A program made the translations under genes and the position numbers. The notes beneath the pieces are model-generated. The model was not told the DNA's origin. It did not search any database and saw only the letters and a list, made by a program, of their open reading frames with translations. A DNA stretch of 64,000 nucleotides from Chromatiaceae bacterium (GTDB lineage Bacteria > Pseudomonadota > Gammaproteobacteria > Chromatiales > Chromatiaceae), in contig JACKMK010000002.1 in assembly GCA_024235395.1 (NCBI GenBank), positions 186,001-250,000 on the forward strand. Reading direction: 5' to 3'. Positions 8,725 through 17,674 of the stretch are shown piece after piece. Within the stretch, counting starts at the first letter, position 1. The number at the start of each line of letters is the position of its first letter.

Positions 8725-8886
8725 CGCTGTTACGTGCTGCTGTTGTTATTCGGTACGGGCGGCCAAGGGGCCCGCCTCCAGGCGAATAGCGGCCATCAAC
8801 AGGCCGCCTTGACCATGATCCGGCCAGGGTTTGGATTTTCGGAACGGTGTTCCCGGAATGGGAACCGCGTGCGGCCCGGTACCGGG

Positions 8887-10932
8887 TTACTTGACCTTCA
8901 TCCCCGGTTGGGCACCTGCGTCCGGGTGCAGCACAAATATCTCGCTGCCACCGGGACCGGCAGCCAGCACCATGCCCTCGGACACGCCGAACTTCATACT
9001 GCGCGGCGCGAGGTTCGCGACCATCACGGTGAGTTTGCCCTCGAGATCCTGCGGCGCGTAGGCGGCCTTGATGCCGGCAAACACGTTGCGCGTCTCGCCA
9101 CCCAGGTCCAGCGTCAGTCGCAACAGCTTGTCGGCACCCTCGACGTGCTCGGCCTTGGCGATCCGCACGACCCGCAGGTCGACCTTTGCGAAGTCGGCAA
9201 AGTCGATCGTTGCGGCGATCGGATCTTTCGCCAACGGCGAATCCGCAACGGTGGGCCGACCGCCGGTCGCCCGTTCTGCACCCAGGTCCTCTTTCGAATC
9301 CTCGATCATCGCGGCGATCCTGTCTTTCTCCACCCGGGTCATCAGCGGCTTGAAGCGCGCGATCTCATGACCGAGCAGCGGATCGCGCTGCGAATCCCAG
9401 GTCATCGGCGCGACATTCAGGAATGCCTCGGTGTTCTCTGCCATGACGGGCAGGATCGGCTTCAGGTAGCCGATCAGTACGCGGAACAGGTTGATCCCCA
9501 GCGAACAGACCGCGTGCAGCTCCGCATCGCGTCCTTCCTGCTTGGCAAGCACCCAGGGTGCCTTGTCGTCGATGTACTGGTTGGCGAGATCGGCCAGCGC
9601 CATGATCTCGCGGACCGCGCGTCCGAATTCACGTCGCTCGTACAGGCTGGCGATCTCGTCCCCCGCGTTGACGAAGGTGCCGAACAGATCGGGTTGATCG
9701 AGTTGGTCGCTCAGCCGGCCGTCGAAACGCTTGCTGATGAAGCCCGCGCAACGGCTGGCGATGTTCACCACCTTGCCGATCAGGTCCGCGTTCACGCGTG
9801 CGGCGAAATCGTCCAGGTTGAGGTCGAGGTCGTCGACCCGCGAACTGAGTTTTGCGGCGAAGTAGTAGCGCAGGTACTCGGGATCCAGGTGTCGCAGATA
9901 GGTCTCGGCCTTGATGAAGGTGCCGCGCGATTTCGACATCTTGGCACCGTCGACGGTGAGAAAGCCGTGCGCATACACCCCGCTGGGTTTGCGGTAGCCC
10001 GCGCCGTGCAGCATCGCCGGCCAGAACAACGCGTGGAAATAGATGATGTCCTTGCCGATGAAGTGGTACAGCTCGGCGGTCGAGTCCGCGTTCCAGTAGC
10101 TGTCGAAATCGATCCCGGTCTTGTCGCAGAAGTTGCGGAAGCTCGCCATGTAGCCGATCGGTGCGTCCAGCCAGACATAGAAGTACTTGCCCGGCGCATC
10201 GGGGATCTCGAAACCGAAGTACGGCGCGTCGCGGGAGATGTCCCAGTCGTTGAGGCCGGCCTCGAACCACTCGTTGAGCTTGTTCGCGACCTCGGCCTGC
10301 ACATGGCCGGCCTTGTGCCAGTCCTTGAGCACCCGCTCGAAGTCGCCGAGCCGGAAGAACAGGTGTTCCGAGTCCTTCTCGATCGGTGCCACACCGGAGA
10401 CCGCCGACACCGGGTTCTTCAGCTCGGTCGGCGAATAGGTCGAGCCGCAGACCTCGCAGCTGTCGCCGTATTGGTCGGCGGCGCCGCACTTCGGGCAGGT
10501 CCCCTTGATGAAACGGTCCGGCAGAAACATCTCGGCGACCGGGTCGTAGGCCTGCGAGATGGTGCGCCGGGCGATGTGCCCAGCATCGCGGTTGCGCTCA
10601 TAGATGGTCGTCGCGCACACGCGGTTCTCATCGGAGTGGGTCGAGTGGTAGTTGTCGAAGCCGATCGCGAATCCGGCGAAATCGCGGGTGTGTTCCTGCC
10701 AGACCCGCGCGATCAGCGCCTCCGGTTCGATGCCCTCGGCGCGCGCGCGCAGCATGATCGGGGTACCGTGTGCGTCGTCCGCGCAGACGTAATGACACTC
10801 GTGCCCGCGCATCTTCTGAAACCGGCTCCAGATGTCGGTCTGGATGTACTCGACCAGGTGGCCGAGGTGGATCGAGCCGTTGGCGTACGGCAGGGCGCTG
10901 GTGACCAGGATCTTGCGCGGTTCGGTGCTCAT
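8887..10932 (-). CDS. metG: Methionine--tRNA ligase
   Basis: MetG charges initiator and elongator tRNA-Met with methionine. The 681-residue protein has the normal length for the long form: the class I HIGH region (ALPYANGSIHLGHLVE), a zinc knuckle (CPKCGAADQYGDSCEVC), the KMSKS loop (DGAKMSKSRGTF) and a C-terminal EMAP-like tRNA-binding domain (KVDLRVVRIAKAEHVEGADK). It is transcribed away from mrp, an arrangement common in gammaproteobacteria. An inverted repeat at 8849-8865 downstream of the stop lacks a T-run in the reading direction. Confidence 0.97.
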   Translation of the reverse strand: MSTEPRKILVTSALPYANGSIHLGHLVEYIQTDIWSRFQKMRGHECHYVCADDAHGTPIMLRARAEGIEPEALIARVWQEHTRDFAGFAIGFDNYHSTHSDENRVCATTIYERNRDAGHIARRTISQAYDPVAEMFLPDRFIKGTCPKCGAADQYGDSCEVCGSTYSPTELKNPVSAVSGVAPIEKDSEHLFFRLGDFERVLKDWHKAGHVQAEVANKLNEWFEAGLNDWDISRDAPYFGFEIPDAPGKYFYVWLDAPIGYMASFRNFCDKTGIDFDSYWNADSTAELYHFIGKDIIYFHALFWPAMLHGAGYRKPSGVYAHGFLTVDGAKMSKSRGTFIKAETYLRHLDPEYLRYYFAAKLSSRVDDLDLNLDDFAARVNADLIGKVVNIASRCAGFISKRFDGRLSDQLDQPDLFGTFVNAGDEIASLYERREFGRAVREIMALADLANQYIDDKAPWVLAKQEGRDAELHAVCSLGINLFRVLIGYLKPILPVMAENTEAFLNVAPMTWDSQRDPLLGHEIARFKPLMTRVEKDRIAAMIEDSKEDLGAERATGGRPTVADSPLAKDPIAATIDFADFAKVDLRVVRIAKAEHVEGADKLLRLTLDLGGETRNVFAGIKAAYAPQDLEGKLTVMVANLAPRSMKFGVSEGMVLAAGPGGSEIFVLHPDAGAQPGMKVK

Positions 10933-11219
10933 CGGGTCTGCGGATCATCGGTTGGAAAGCGCCTGAGTATCCCATACTCGGTTGCCGCGGTGACAGGCGC
11001 CGCGCCGGTGCTGCCGGTCCGGCCGCATGGCACTACCGCACTCGACCAACGGTTGAATCCGCGTTGCGCTGCTCCATGTTGAAAACCTGAGTAAAACACT
11101 GAGTTTTGCCAAGTGCTTTCGTGTAGAATCGCCCGTCTTCTGGAATCCCGCTTCCGGCCATCGGGCGTCGAACACCGTACGGGATTGGGTAAACGACAAA
11201 CATGACGCAGGTAAACATC

Positions 11220-12311
11220 ATGGCAGAGATCACCAGAGAACAGGTCGAAGAGGCCATCAAGGGCTACATCGAACCGCATCTCGAGACCGATCTGGTCACC
11301 GCGAAATCCGTCAAAGACATCAAGATCGATGGCGACAAAGTAAGCGTCGAAATCGTGCTCGGTTTCCCTGCCAAGGGCGCGCACGGTGCGATCGCCGACG
11401 CGGTCAAGGCCGCAGTCGAGGGTGTCGCCGGTGTGACCGGTTGCGAGGTCAGCCTCGCTACCAAGATCGTCGCACATTCGGTGCAGAAATCGCTCAAGCC
11501 GATCGACAACGTCAAGAACATCATCGCGGTCGCCTCGGGCAAGGGCGGGGTCGGCAAGTCCACCACCGCGGTGAACCTGGCACTGGCGCTGTCAGTCGAA
11601 GGCGCACGGGTGGGGATCCTCGATGCGGACATCTACGGCCCATCGCAACCGCGCATGCTCGGCATCACCGGCAAGCCGGAATCGAAGGACGGCAATACGC
11701 TGGAACCGATGGTGAGCTACCACCTGCAGGCGATGTCGATCGGCTTCCTGATCGACGAAGAGACCCCGATGATCTGGCGTGGCCCCATGGTCACCCAGGC
11801 GCTCGAACAGCTGCTCAACGATACCAACTGGGACGAACTCGACTACCTGGTGATCGATCTGCCGCCGGGCACGGGTGATACCCAGTTGACGCTCGCGCAG
11901 AAGGTGCCGGTGTCGGGGGCGATCATCGTCACCACGCCGCAGGACATCGCGCTGCTCGACGCGCGCAAGGGTTTCAAGATGTTCGAAAAGGTCGAGGTGC
12001 CGATCCTGGGCATCGTCGAGAACATGTCGATCCATATCTGCTCGAAGTGTGGTCACGAGGAACACATCTTCGGCGAGGGCGGTGGTCAGCGCATGGCCGG
12101 AGAATACGGCGTGACCTTCCTCGGCGCGCTGCCGCTGGAGACCCGGATCCGCGAGGAAACCGACTCCGGCAAACCGACCGTGGTCGCTGAACCGGAATCG
12201 CGTCCGTCCGAGATCTATCGCGAGATTGCACGCAAGGCGGCCGCGAAGCTGGCGCGCCAGGCGAAGAGCTACGCGGCGAAATTCCCGAACATCGTGATCC
12301 AGAACAACTGA
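11220..12311 (+). CDS. apbC: Mrp/ApbC family Fe-S cluster carrier ATPase
   Basis: Mrp/ApbC is a P-loop ATPase that carries Fe-S clusters to target proteins in the cytoplasm. An N-terminal MIP18/DUF59 domain (residues 1-85) is followed by the deviant Walker A SGKGGVGKSTTAVNLA and a C-terminal CSKCGHEEHIFG whose CxxC binds the bridging cluster. I chose ATG 11220 (363 residues, MAEITREQ...) because AGG at 11209-11211 is well spaced and family members begin here; an in-frame ATG at 11202 would add six residues. The product would serve the Fe-S proteins encoded nearby (Rnf, the 2-oxoacid oxidoreductase), although this is general supply, not a specific link. Confidence 0.93.
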   Translation: MAEITREQVEEAIKGYIEPHLETDLVTAKSVKDIKIDGDKVSVEIVLGFPAKGAHGAIADAVKAAVEGVAGVTGCEVSLATKIVAHSVQKSLKPIDNVKNIIAVASGKGGVGKSTTAVNLALALSVEGARVGILDADIYGPSQPRMLGITGKPESKDGNTLEPMVSYHLQAMSIGFLIDEETPMIWRGPMVTQALEQLLNDTNWDELDYLVIDLPPGTGDTQLTLAQKVPVSGAIIVTTPQDIALLDARKGFKMFEKVEVPILGIVENMSIHICSKCGHEEHIFGEGGGQRMAGEYGVTFLGALPLETRIREETDSGKPTVVAEPESRPSEIYREIARKAAAKLARQAKSYAAKFPNIVIQNN

Positions 12312-12342
12312 TCCGCGACGGCAGCCCCGCAGGGGTACCGGA

Positions 12343-12368
12343 AGCCCGCGTCGAGCGGGCTTTTCTTT
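12343..12368 (+). terminator. Rho-independent terminator after mrp
   Basis: A perfect 7-bp stem AGCCCGC/GCGGGCT (12343-12349 and 12355-12361) closes a 5-base loop and is followed directly by TTTCTTT. It starts 31 bp after the mrp stop codon, so it should end the mrp transcript. Confidence 0.85.
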
Positions 12369-12652
12369 GCGCGCTGCCCGGCGGTATGCGGACCGGTCGT
12401 CGTTCGACACCGGCGGCGTGCCGGTGCGCGGCATCGAGCCCCTTCGGTTTCGAGCGGGTGGTGCGGCGCGCGGATGCCCCGATGCGGCGACTCAACTCAC
12501 GTCAAGCCATGCTGCTGCCACCTCGCAGACACGCGCGGTGTCTCTCCGTGGCACCCATCGATGACCAGTCCTGGAATCCGCCGGCCTGCACGCTTCTCCG
12601 GCCGGTTACTCGGGGAATATCGGCGTCGTCGTCCATTTGCGCCAGAAAGCGA

Positions 12653-12664
12653 GTGTAGTTACAC
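12653..12664. promoter_or_regulatory. Perfect inverted repeat GTGTA-GT-TACAC (possible operator)
   Basis: A 5+2+5 palindrome in the less G+C-rich part of the long intergenic region. Its size fits a half-turn operator for a dimeric repressor such as a TetR- or GntR-type protein, but no such regulator is encoded nearby and no -10/-35 pair around it is clear. Confidence 0.25.
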
Positions 12665-12856
12665 CTTTTACTTCGTCGTCGTTTGGTCAGCGGGAGCCCG
12701 TTGCCGGCCGCCTGCATCAGGGATTGCGGGGTCGTGCGGAATACCCTTCCAGCAAGGGTTGAAACGCAATTTGAATGCTGCAAGGCCGTTCAATCTACCT
12801 TTCAGGAAGCGTTTTCCTCAGGTACCGGTGAATTCGCCGCGTGCGGTGGTTTATGT

Positions 12857-12867
12857 CGTGATTCACG
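12857..12867. promoter_or_regulatory. Perfect inverted repeat CGTGA-T-TCACG (possible operator)
   Basis: An 11-base palindrome 190 bp after the first one, in the same intergenic region. The half-site GTGA recalls CRP/FNR-type sites, but the 1-base spacing is too short for CRP (TGTGA-N6-TCACA). A regulatory role is only a suggestion. Confidence 0.2.
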
Positions 12868-13312
12868 TCAAAAACGGGCATCGCGATCGGCGGAGAATAG
12901 GTTCTCGAATGGACCGATAAGTATCACTAGAAGTGCCGAGGACGCAGGCAGTCCGGTGGGAATCCGAGAAAGCCTGCGCAGTGAAAGCCATGCAGAACGC
13001 CAAGCCGGTCAAGCCAGTAAGGGTTGTGAATTCGCGGCATCAGCGGATCGACTGCACAGCATTCGCTATAGGAAGCCAGTTCTTAGTTGTCAGAGACCGG
13101 CACTGCGCCGGTTCTTCCGTTGCTGGCCGGCTGCCAGCCCGGAGCAATTGCGTTGCGCACTTCTCGATTGACGTCCGTTCGTATCGGGGAGTCGGTGCGA
13201 TGGCGGGAAGCCATTACCCAACCCCGTAGCGGCGCAGGCGCAAGCCGAGACGGCGACACGGCCGTATCGACCACCTGCAGGTCAGATAACTATAGAGACA
13301 CAGGAGAGTCCC

Positions 13313-16300
13313 ATGCGACTAGGAATACTACCCTTCGCCATCGCGACCGCGTTTGCCGCGGGCGTGGCGACAACCGCGTTTGCCGATGACGGCGCTCAGG
13401 TACTCAAGAGCATGTCGAAGGCCTCGGGAAATCCGGTCTTCGAACATATCCCCGAGGCCGAGCACGCGTTCATCGACATGATGAAATTCTATGTGCCGCT
13501 GCAGGCTGCCAACGGTACGGTCGGCGAAGTTGACTATCTCAACGCCGACGCCCAGTCGGAGGGTACGCGCCTCTACGGCAAACCGCTGGTCGCGGTCTAC
13601 ATCAACGGCCCGGTCGAGGGTGTCGAGGGCGTCGGTTTCGTCGGCCACGGCAAACGCGAGGCCTACGGTGCGGTCAGCCTCGATGATGGCGTGACCTGGA
13701 AATCCACCAACCTGTCCGAATCGGCCGATGATTCGTCCAGCGATGTGGTGCGATCCGATATCGAACTGTTCGCCGACAGCGGCGGTTTTTACCCTGGCGA
13801 TGTGGTGAACGTATTCCAGGCGACCTCGGGTACCTATACGCTCGCAGTGTGGCCGAGCCGTTTCTGTGCCGGTGGCGAGCCCAACTACTCGCTGGATGTC
13901 AGCAACATCGAGCGTCGCGAATCGATCGCGACAGCACTCGGTATCGACCTGGATACAGCGAGTTTCGATGACCTGTACCTGGTCGACATGTACGGTGTCG
14001 GCGGTACCCAGGGTTCGGTCGACTATTCCGAAGACGAGTTCGAGCAGAACCAGCCGGTCGGCGAGGTGCCGTTCAGCTGCCTCTGGGCGGCACGCGGTGT
14101 CCTGGTCAACGGCGACGACCCGCGTACCGAGGCCCTTGAAGAAAACTACATGCGCTGGTTCAAGGCCGAGCGTCTGACCTCCGGCGCACGTGACGTCAAC
14201 CGGATCGAGACCTTCTGTGCGGCCGGTGCGGGCTGCGCGATCACCTGGCAGGAAGACCCCGAGGGTCTGCGTCCCGGACAGGGTGAAGGTCCCGGCGAGG
14301 GCTGGAGCGGCGCGATTGCGAACAGCCAGACCGACGTCTGGTATTCGTACATCCCGTGGGACCAGTTCGCGAAGGTACAGGACCCCGAGGACAACGGCGT
14401 GACGATCCATTCGTTCGAAGACTGGCTCGCCAGTGGCGATACGACCAAGCCGCAACCGGGTATCCCGTTCGCGATGCCGATGCGTATCACCGACAACGCA
14501 CGCTGCAACGTCACCAACCCGAAGCCGTACTGCAACGGCGCCGCGGTCGCGAATGACGAGCTGCTGAACCCGCTCGATTATGGCCTCAAGGACATGTGTG
14601 CGAACACCGTGCAGATCCCGACCGGGCCTCAGGGTACGCCGGCCGATATCTGTGTCACCGAGGACGGTCTGCCGCTGGTCGGCAACATCGCCGCGACCCG
14701 GCCGCGCCTCTCCCTGAAGGAATACGACGTCGACGAGGATGGCATCGTGGATGGTGCCTTCGCGGTGATCGTGGCCGAAGAGTCGAAAGGTCTTGGCGCA
14801 TTCGGCTTCATCGACAATGGTGACGGCACCTATGGCGAGTCCTGCGATCCCGACGGTGACGTCGAGAATTGCGTGGTCTTCGATGAAGGCAAGAACATGT
14901 GGTACTACAGCTTCGACATGCTGCTGAAGTCCACGTTCGCCGGTTCGACACCCAAGTCCAACCCCGACAGCCTGGTCGCGAACCTGGTGGGTCACGGCAA
15001 CATGCTGAACCAGCCCGAGGTCGACTGGCGAACCGGTGAGTTTTCGCCGGCACACAGCACCGCCGAGCTTTGGGACTTCGGTGAATACAACTATGAGCTG
15101 TGGAACACCGAGATCGCGCGCCGTGGCAGCCTGCTGGTACAGGGCATCGGCAAGGCCGCGGACAGCACGAGTGGACTGCTCGCGTTGCCGGCCTGGAAAC
15201 AGGGCGTGATGAACCAGGGTGGGCCCGCCGACGTCATGGTGCGCCGGATCCTGCTCGCCGGGTATGGCGGCGGTACGGGTGAGACCTGTCCGGTCGTGGT
15301 CGACGGCGATCAGCCGGTGATCACCACGGCGGTGTTTGATGCCACGACCAATCTGCTGTCGATCGCAGGTACCGGGGCCGACGGGTGGAACAAGAGCCTT
15401 GTCGTGTTCCGCGACGCGTCGAGTCAGGAAAACCTGTACAACGGCAGACGTCTGCTGTCGGCTCGCGATGACGTGAGCGGCGCCTTCTCGGCAAGTGGAG
15501 ACCAGGTCGATCCGATACCCTGTGCGATCCAGGCCGCGGATGCGGACGGTTCGCTCGAGTACGGTCCGTTCACCCTGGTGACCGACACTGCCGGTGTCCC
15601 GCTCGCCGAGCAGGAAGGTGCCTGCGCGAATCCGCTGCCCGACGTCTGTCTCGACGGATCCGGTGATGCGGAAGGTCCGGGCTGGGACGGCCTGAGCAAT
15701 CCGTATGCATTCCGCAATATCGATTGCGACAACATGCTGTACGGGCGCAATGCCGACGGTACGCCGATCAACCCGTTCTACCCGGACGGGCTGTGCATGG
15801 ACCCGGCGATCAACCTGTCCGCGGTGGTGCCGGATGTCTGCACCGACTCGCAGACCGGGGAGACTGTCAGTTGTCCGGCGGTCGACCTGACCCAGGGTAC
15901 GACCTTCGGTGTGGGTGATACCAACCCGGTGTTGCAGGGCAATACCGTCGAACCCAACCAGACCAAGGTCCTCAGCTGGCACCAGTGCCCGTATTCGGCC
16001 ACGGTGGTCGCTGCTGACGACACGAATCTGGTGTTCGACTGCAGCAACGACGCGCGTACCGACGACAGCACGCTCGCGGATCAGTCGTGGTACAACCCGC
16101 TCGACGTAGCCAAGGGACACCGCGGCTTCCTGAACGGTGACTTCGTGATGATGCTGTATGCCTGGTCGCCGAACTGGCGGTTGAACGCCAAGGGCAGCGA
16201 CCGTTACGAGCTGTACATCCGTCGGTCATTCGACGGTGCCCAGACCTTTACGACCACGCCGAGTGGCTTCGAGGGCGACGGTACCGTGACCTGCGAGACC

Positions 16301-16990
16301 TTCCGTTCCGCCGAAACGGGGACCGGAGAGCCGAGCGAGCCCCGGGTGTGCAACGAGTACGCAGCCGGTGCTGACGAGCAGGCCCGCAACGTCACGCAGC
16401 ACAAGTCGATGCGCATCACGACGCTCGACCCGCGTTACTCTGAACCTGTGGCGACGATAACCGCGGATCCGTTCGAGTACGGCATCCCGGTCTATGAGAC
16501 CGCGGACGGCACGGACGAGAACGAAAGTGATCCGTCGCGTTACTTCGTGGTCTTCGAGACCGGTGACAACACCACCACGGCAGAAGGCGAACCCGAGCCG
16601 CTCGACCTGTACTACGGTCGTGCGATCAACTGGGGTGACGACTACGTGGTATGGGCGGATGAGTACCTCGACCCGACGCTCAGTCAGTGCTTCCCGTCCG
16701 ATCCGCACGAAGAGGATGTCGCCGAAACCCTCGTGGGCACGGGCTTCTGCAACGAGTTCGACAAGACGGAACAGGGTACGCCGGGACTGGAGGCCAGCGA
16801 GGCCAGCCTCGAGGCCAACCCCGGTGGCGAGTTCCTGTACGCCGTCTGGACTCAGGCAGAGTTGGATGAGGCCGGGGAACTGGTCGACTCCGACGCGATG
16901 GCCCGCCGCGTCTGGTGGATCGACAACTACCTGCCGGCTGACGCCTGGGATTTCGGCCAGGGCGACGGCAGCGGTACGCCGGCCAACTAG
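13313..16990 (+). CDS. Very large exported protein with sialidase-type Asp-box motifs, function unknown
   Basis: A 1225-residue protein with a clean Sec signal peptide (residues 1-24, cleavage after TTAFA). The mature part is acidic and rich in Asp, Gly and Thr. Two stretches match the Asp-box (SxDxGxTW/F) of beta-propellers: SLDDGVTWKS near residue 122 and SFDGAQTFTT near residue 972. Many cysteines occur in short segments (for example CAAGAGCAI, CSNDAR), suggesting disulfide-stabilised loops. I see no PEP-CTERM, LPxTG or autotransporter end, so it is probably periplasmic, surface-bound by another protein, or secreted. CAGGAG 7 bases upstream supports the start. It heads a run of four exported proteins. 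It may belong to the NCBI 'choice-of-anchor O' type group, but I cannot confirm that; enzymatic activity is not supported by any visible catalytic set. Confidence 0.7.
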   Translation: MRLGILPFAIATAFAAGVATTAFADDGAQVLKSMSKASGNPVFEHIPEAEHAFIDMMKFYVPLQAANGTVGEVDYLNADAQSEGTRLYGKPLVAVYINGPVEGVEGVGFVGHGKREAYGAVSLDDGVTWKSTNLSESADDSSSDVVRSDIELFADSGGFYPGDVVNVFQATSGTYTLAVWPSRFCAGGEPNYSLDVSNIERRESIATALGIDLDTASFDDLYLVDMYGVGGTQGSVDYSEDEFEQNQPVGEVPFSCLWAARGVLVNGDDPRTEALEENYMRWFKAERLTSGARDVNRIETFCAAGAGCAITWQEDPEGLRPGQGEGPGEGWSGAIANSQTDVWYSYIPWDQFAKVQDPEDNGVTIHSFEDWLASGDTTKPQPGIPFAMPMRITDNARCNVTNPKPYCNGAAVANDELLNPLDYGLKDMCANTVQIPTGPQGTPADICVTEDGLPLVGNIAATRPRLSLKEYDVDEDGIVDGAFAVIVAEESKGLGAFGFIDNGDGTYGESCDPDGDVENCVVFDEGKNMWYYSFDMLLKSTFAGSTPKSNPDSLVANLVGHGNMLNQPEVDWRTGEFSPAHSTAELWDFGEYNYELWNTEIARRGSLLVQGIGKAADSTSGLLALPAWKQGVMNQGGPADVMVRRILLAGYGGGTGETCPVVVDGDQPVITTAVFDATTNLLSIAGTGADGWNKSLVVFRDASSQENLYNGRRLLSARDDVSGAFSASGDQVDPIPCAIQAADADGSLEYGPFTLVTDTAGVPLAEQEGACANPLPDVCLDGSGDAEGPGWDGLSNPYAFRNIDCDNMLYGRNADGTPINPFYPDGLCMDPAINLSAVVPDVCTDSQTGETVSCPAVDLTQGTTFGVGDTNPVLQGNTVEPNQTKVLSWHQCPYSATVVAADDTNLVFDCSNDARTDDSTLADQSWYNPLDVAKGHRGFLNGDFVMMLYAWSPNWRLNAKGSDRYELYIRRSFDGAQTFTTTPSGFEGDGTVTCETFRSAETGTGEPSEPRVCNEYAAGADEQARNVTQHKSMRITTLDPRYSEPVATITADPFEYGIPVYETADGTDENESDPSRYFVVFETGDNTTTAEGEPEPLDLYYGRAINWGDDYVVWADEYLDPTLSQCFPSDPHEEDVAETLVGTGFCNEFDKTEQGTPGLEASEASLEANPGGEFLYAVWTQAELDEAGELVDSDAMARRVWWIDNYLPADAWDFGQGDGSGTPAN

Positions 16991-17036
16991 GCAGGCCTGA
17001 CACAAGGGCCTTGACGCGGAACTGAGCGTCCGCACA

Positions 17037-17060
17037 GGGGCCGCCGGAAACGGCGGCCCC
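17037..17060 (+). terminator. Strong GC hairpin between the giant gene and the small proline-rich gene
   Basis: A perfect 9-bp stem GGGGCCGCC/GGCGGCCCC (17037-17045, 17052-17060) with a 6-base loop, 46 bp after the stop of the giant gene. It is followed by GTCTG and not by a T-run, so it is more likely an mRNA-stabilising or partial-termination element than a full terminator. Confidence 0.5.
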
Positions 17061-17101
17061 GTCTGAACGCCACCCAAAGCAGTACGGGAGGTAACGTGCA
17101 T

Positions 17102-17470
17102 ATGAACTATCGGCGCCTGATGGTCCGGGGCGGCATCGTGCTGGCACTGGCGGGGTCTTTCGTCGTGTCCGCACAGACCGAGGACCCTCCATCGGACGCC
17201 CTTTCCAAAGGATGTACAGACCGGTGGCCGGGTTATCCGACAGGCCCCGGTTTCGGCGCCTATGGGCCATCGCAACCGCGTTACGCGATGCCGTGGTCCG
17301 GGCGCTATCCACCGCCGGCACCGATGCCGAGACCCGTGCCGGGTACGGGATGGAACAGGCCCGGTTTCAGCGGGCCATCGGGGCTCGGCGAACGCGGAAC
17401 CGGGATCGGGTTCGGTCGCGGTGCCGAAGGCCGCGGGCGAGGTCCGGGGCCGGTCGATACGGCGCCTTGA
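17102..17470 (+). CDS. Small exported glycine/proline-rich protein
   Basis: A 122-residue protein with a signal peptide (basic start MNYRRLMVRG, hydrophobic core, cleavage after VVSAQ) and a mature part dominated by Gly and Pro with Tyr, Trp and Arg, including YPTGPGFGAYG and YPPPAPMPRPVPGTGW. GGGAGGT at 17086-17092 serves ATG 17102; a GTG at 17096 is an alternative. Composition resembles envelope-matrix proteins such as sulfur-globule proteins of sulfur bacteria, but low-complexity similarity is weak evidence. It lies 111 bp behind the giant exported protein and has the same orientation. Function unknown. Confidence 0.6.
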   Translation: MNYRRLMVRGGIVLALAGSFVVSAQTEDPPSDALSKGCTDRWPGYPTGPGFGAYGPSQPRYAMPWSGRYPPPAPMPRPVPGTGWNRPGFSGPSGLGERGTGIGFGRGAEGRGRGPGPVDTAP

Positions 17471-17488
17471 CCGGCGCGGTCCTTTTTT
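17461..17488 (+). terminator. Possible terminator at the end of the small Gly/Pro-rich gene
   Basis: Stem GCGCC/GGCGC (17462-17466, 17473-17477), or the alternative GACC/GGTC (17469-17472, 17478-17481), lies over the stop codon and is followed by CTTTTTT. Short stems make it a weak candidate. Confidence 0.35.
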
Positions 17489-17674
17489 GGGGTCCTCGAC
17501 AACCGCGACGCGCGGCGACGACGTTCCGATCAAGATCGCTTGTCAGAACGCGCGGTCACGGGTCCCGGTGGCAGCCGTACAGCGCGACGGCCGCGAGATC
17601 CCGGCGACGCTGATCGGGGAGGGTGTTGTTCACTGCAGCGACGTCCGCGCCGCTGTGTACTCGGAGAAACTCAG

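Larger units (their letters stand above)
12369..13312. other. Long non-coding region upstream of the giant secreted-protein gene
   Basis: About 940 bp without a supportable gene. Short open frames cross it on both strands but show no family resemblance. The part from about 12640 to 12930 looks less G+C-rich than its surroundings. It contains two small perfect inverted repeats (12653-12664 and 12857-12867, listed separately), a 7-bp stem CGCAGGC/GCCTGCG at 12943-12949 and 12972-12978, and a 6-bp hairpin ACCGGC/GCCGGT at 13096-13112. It ends in CAGGAG, the ribosome-binding site of the gene at 13313. It is a candidate for operators, a long leader or a small RNA; none is proven. Confidence 0.45.

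Noticed and set aside
8849..8865. Inverted repeat GTTCCC/GGGAAC downstream of metG considered as its terminator
   Set aside because: In the reading direction of metG it is followed by ACCGTTCCG, without a T-run.
8734..11082. Plus-strand open frame of 782 codons over metG
   Set aside because: Antisense to metG, whose HIGH, zinc and KMSKS motifs are intact.
12857..12867. CRP site at the palindrome CGTGATTCACG
   Set aside because: A CRP site needs six bases between TGTGA and TCACA; only one separates the half-sites here. It is kept only as a low-confidence palindrome.
12943..12978. Stem in the long intergenic region considered as a riboswitch (glycine, cobalamin, c-di-GMP)
   Set aside because: None of the conserved cores of these riboswitches can be recognised; only one 7-bp stem with a 22-base loop is seen.
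13096..13112. Hairpin ACCGGC/GCCGGT before the giant gene considered as a terminator
   Set aside because: Stem of 6 bp and only a mixed TTCTTCC tract follows, so termination is doubtful. It is mentioned in the intergenic entry only.
13328..16120. Long minus-strand open frame of 930 codons inside the giant exported-protein gene
   Set aside because: It lies antisense to a gene with a signal peptide, Asp-boxes and a good ribosome-binding site. Its product is rich in Arg, His and Val without any domain, as expected for the complement of a G+C-rich gene.
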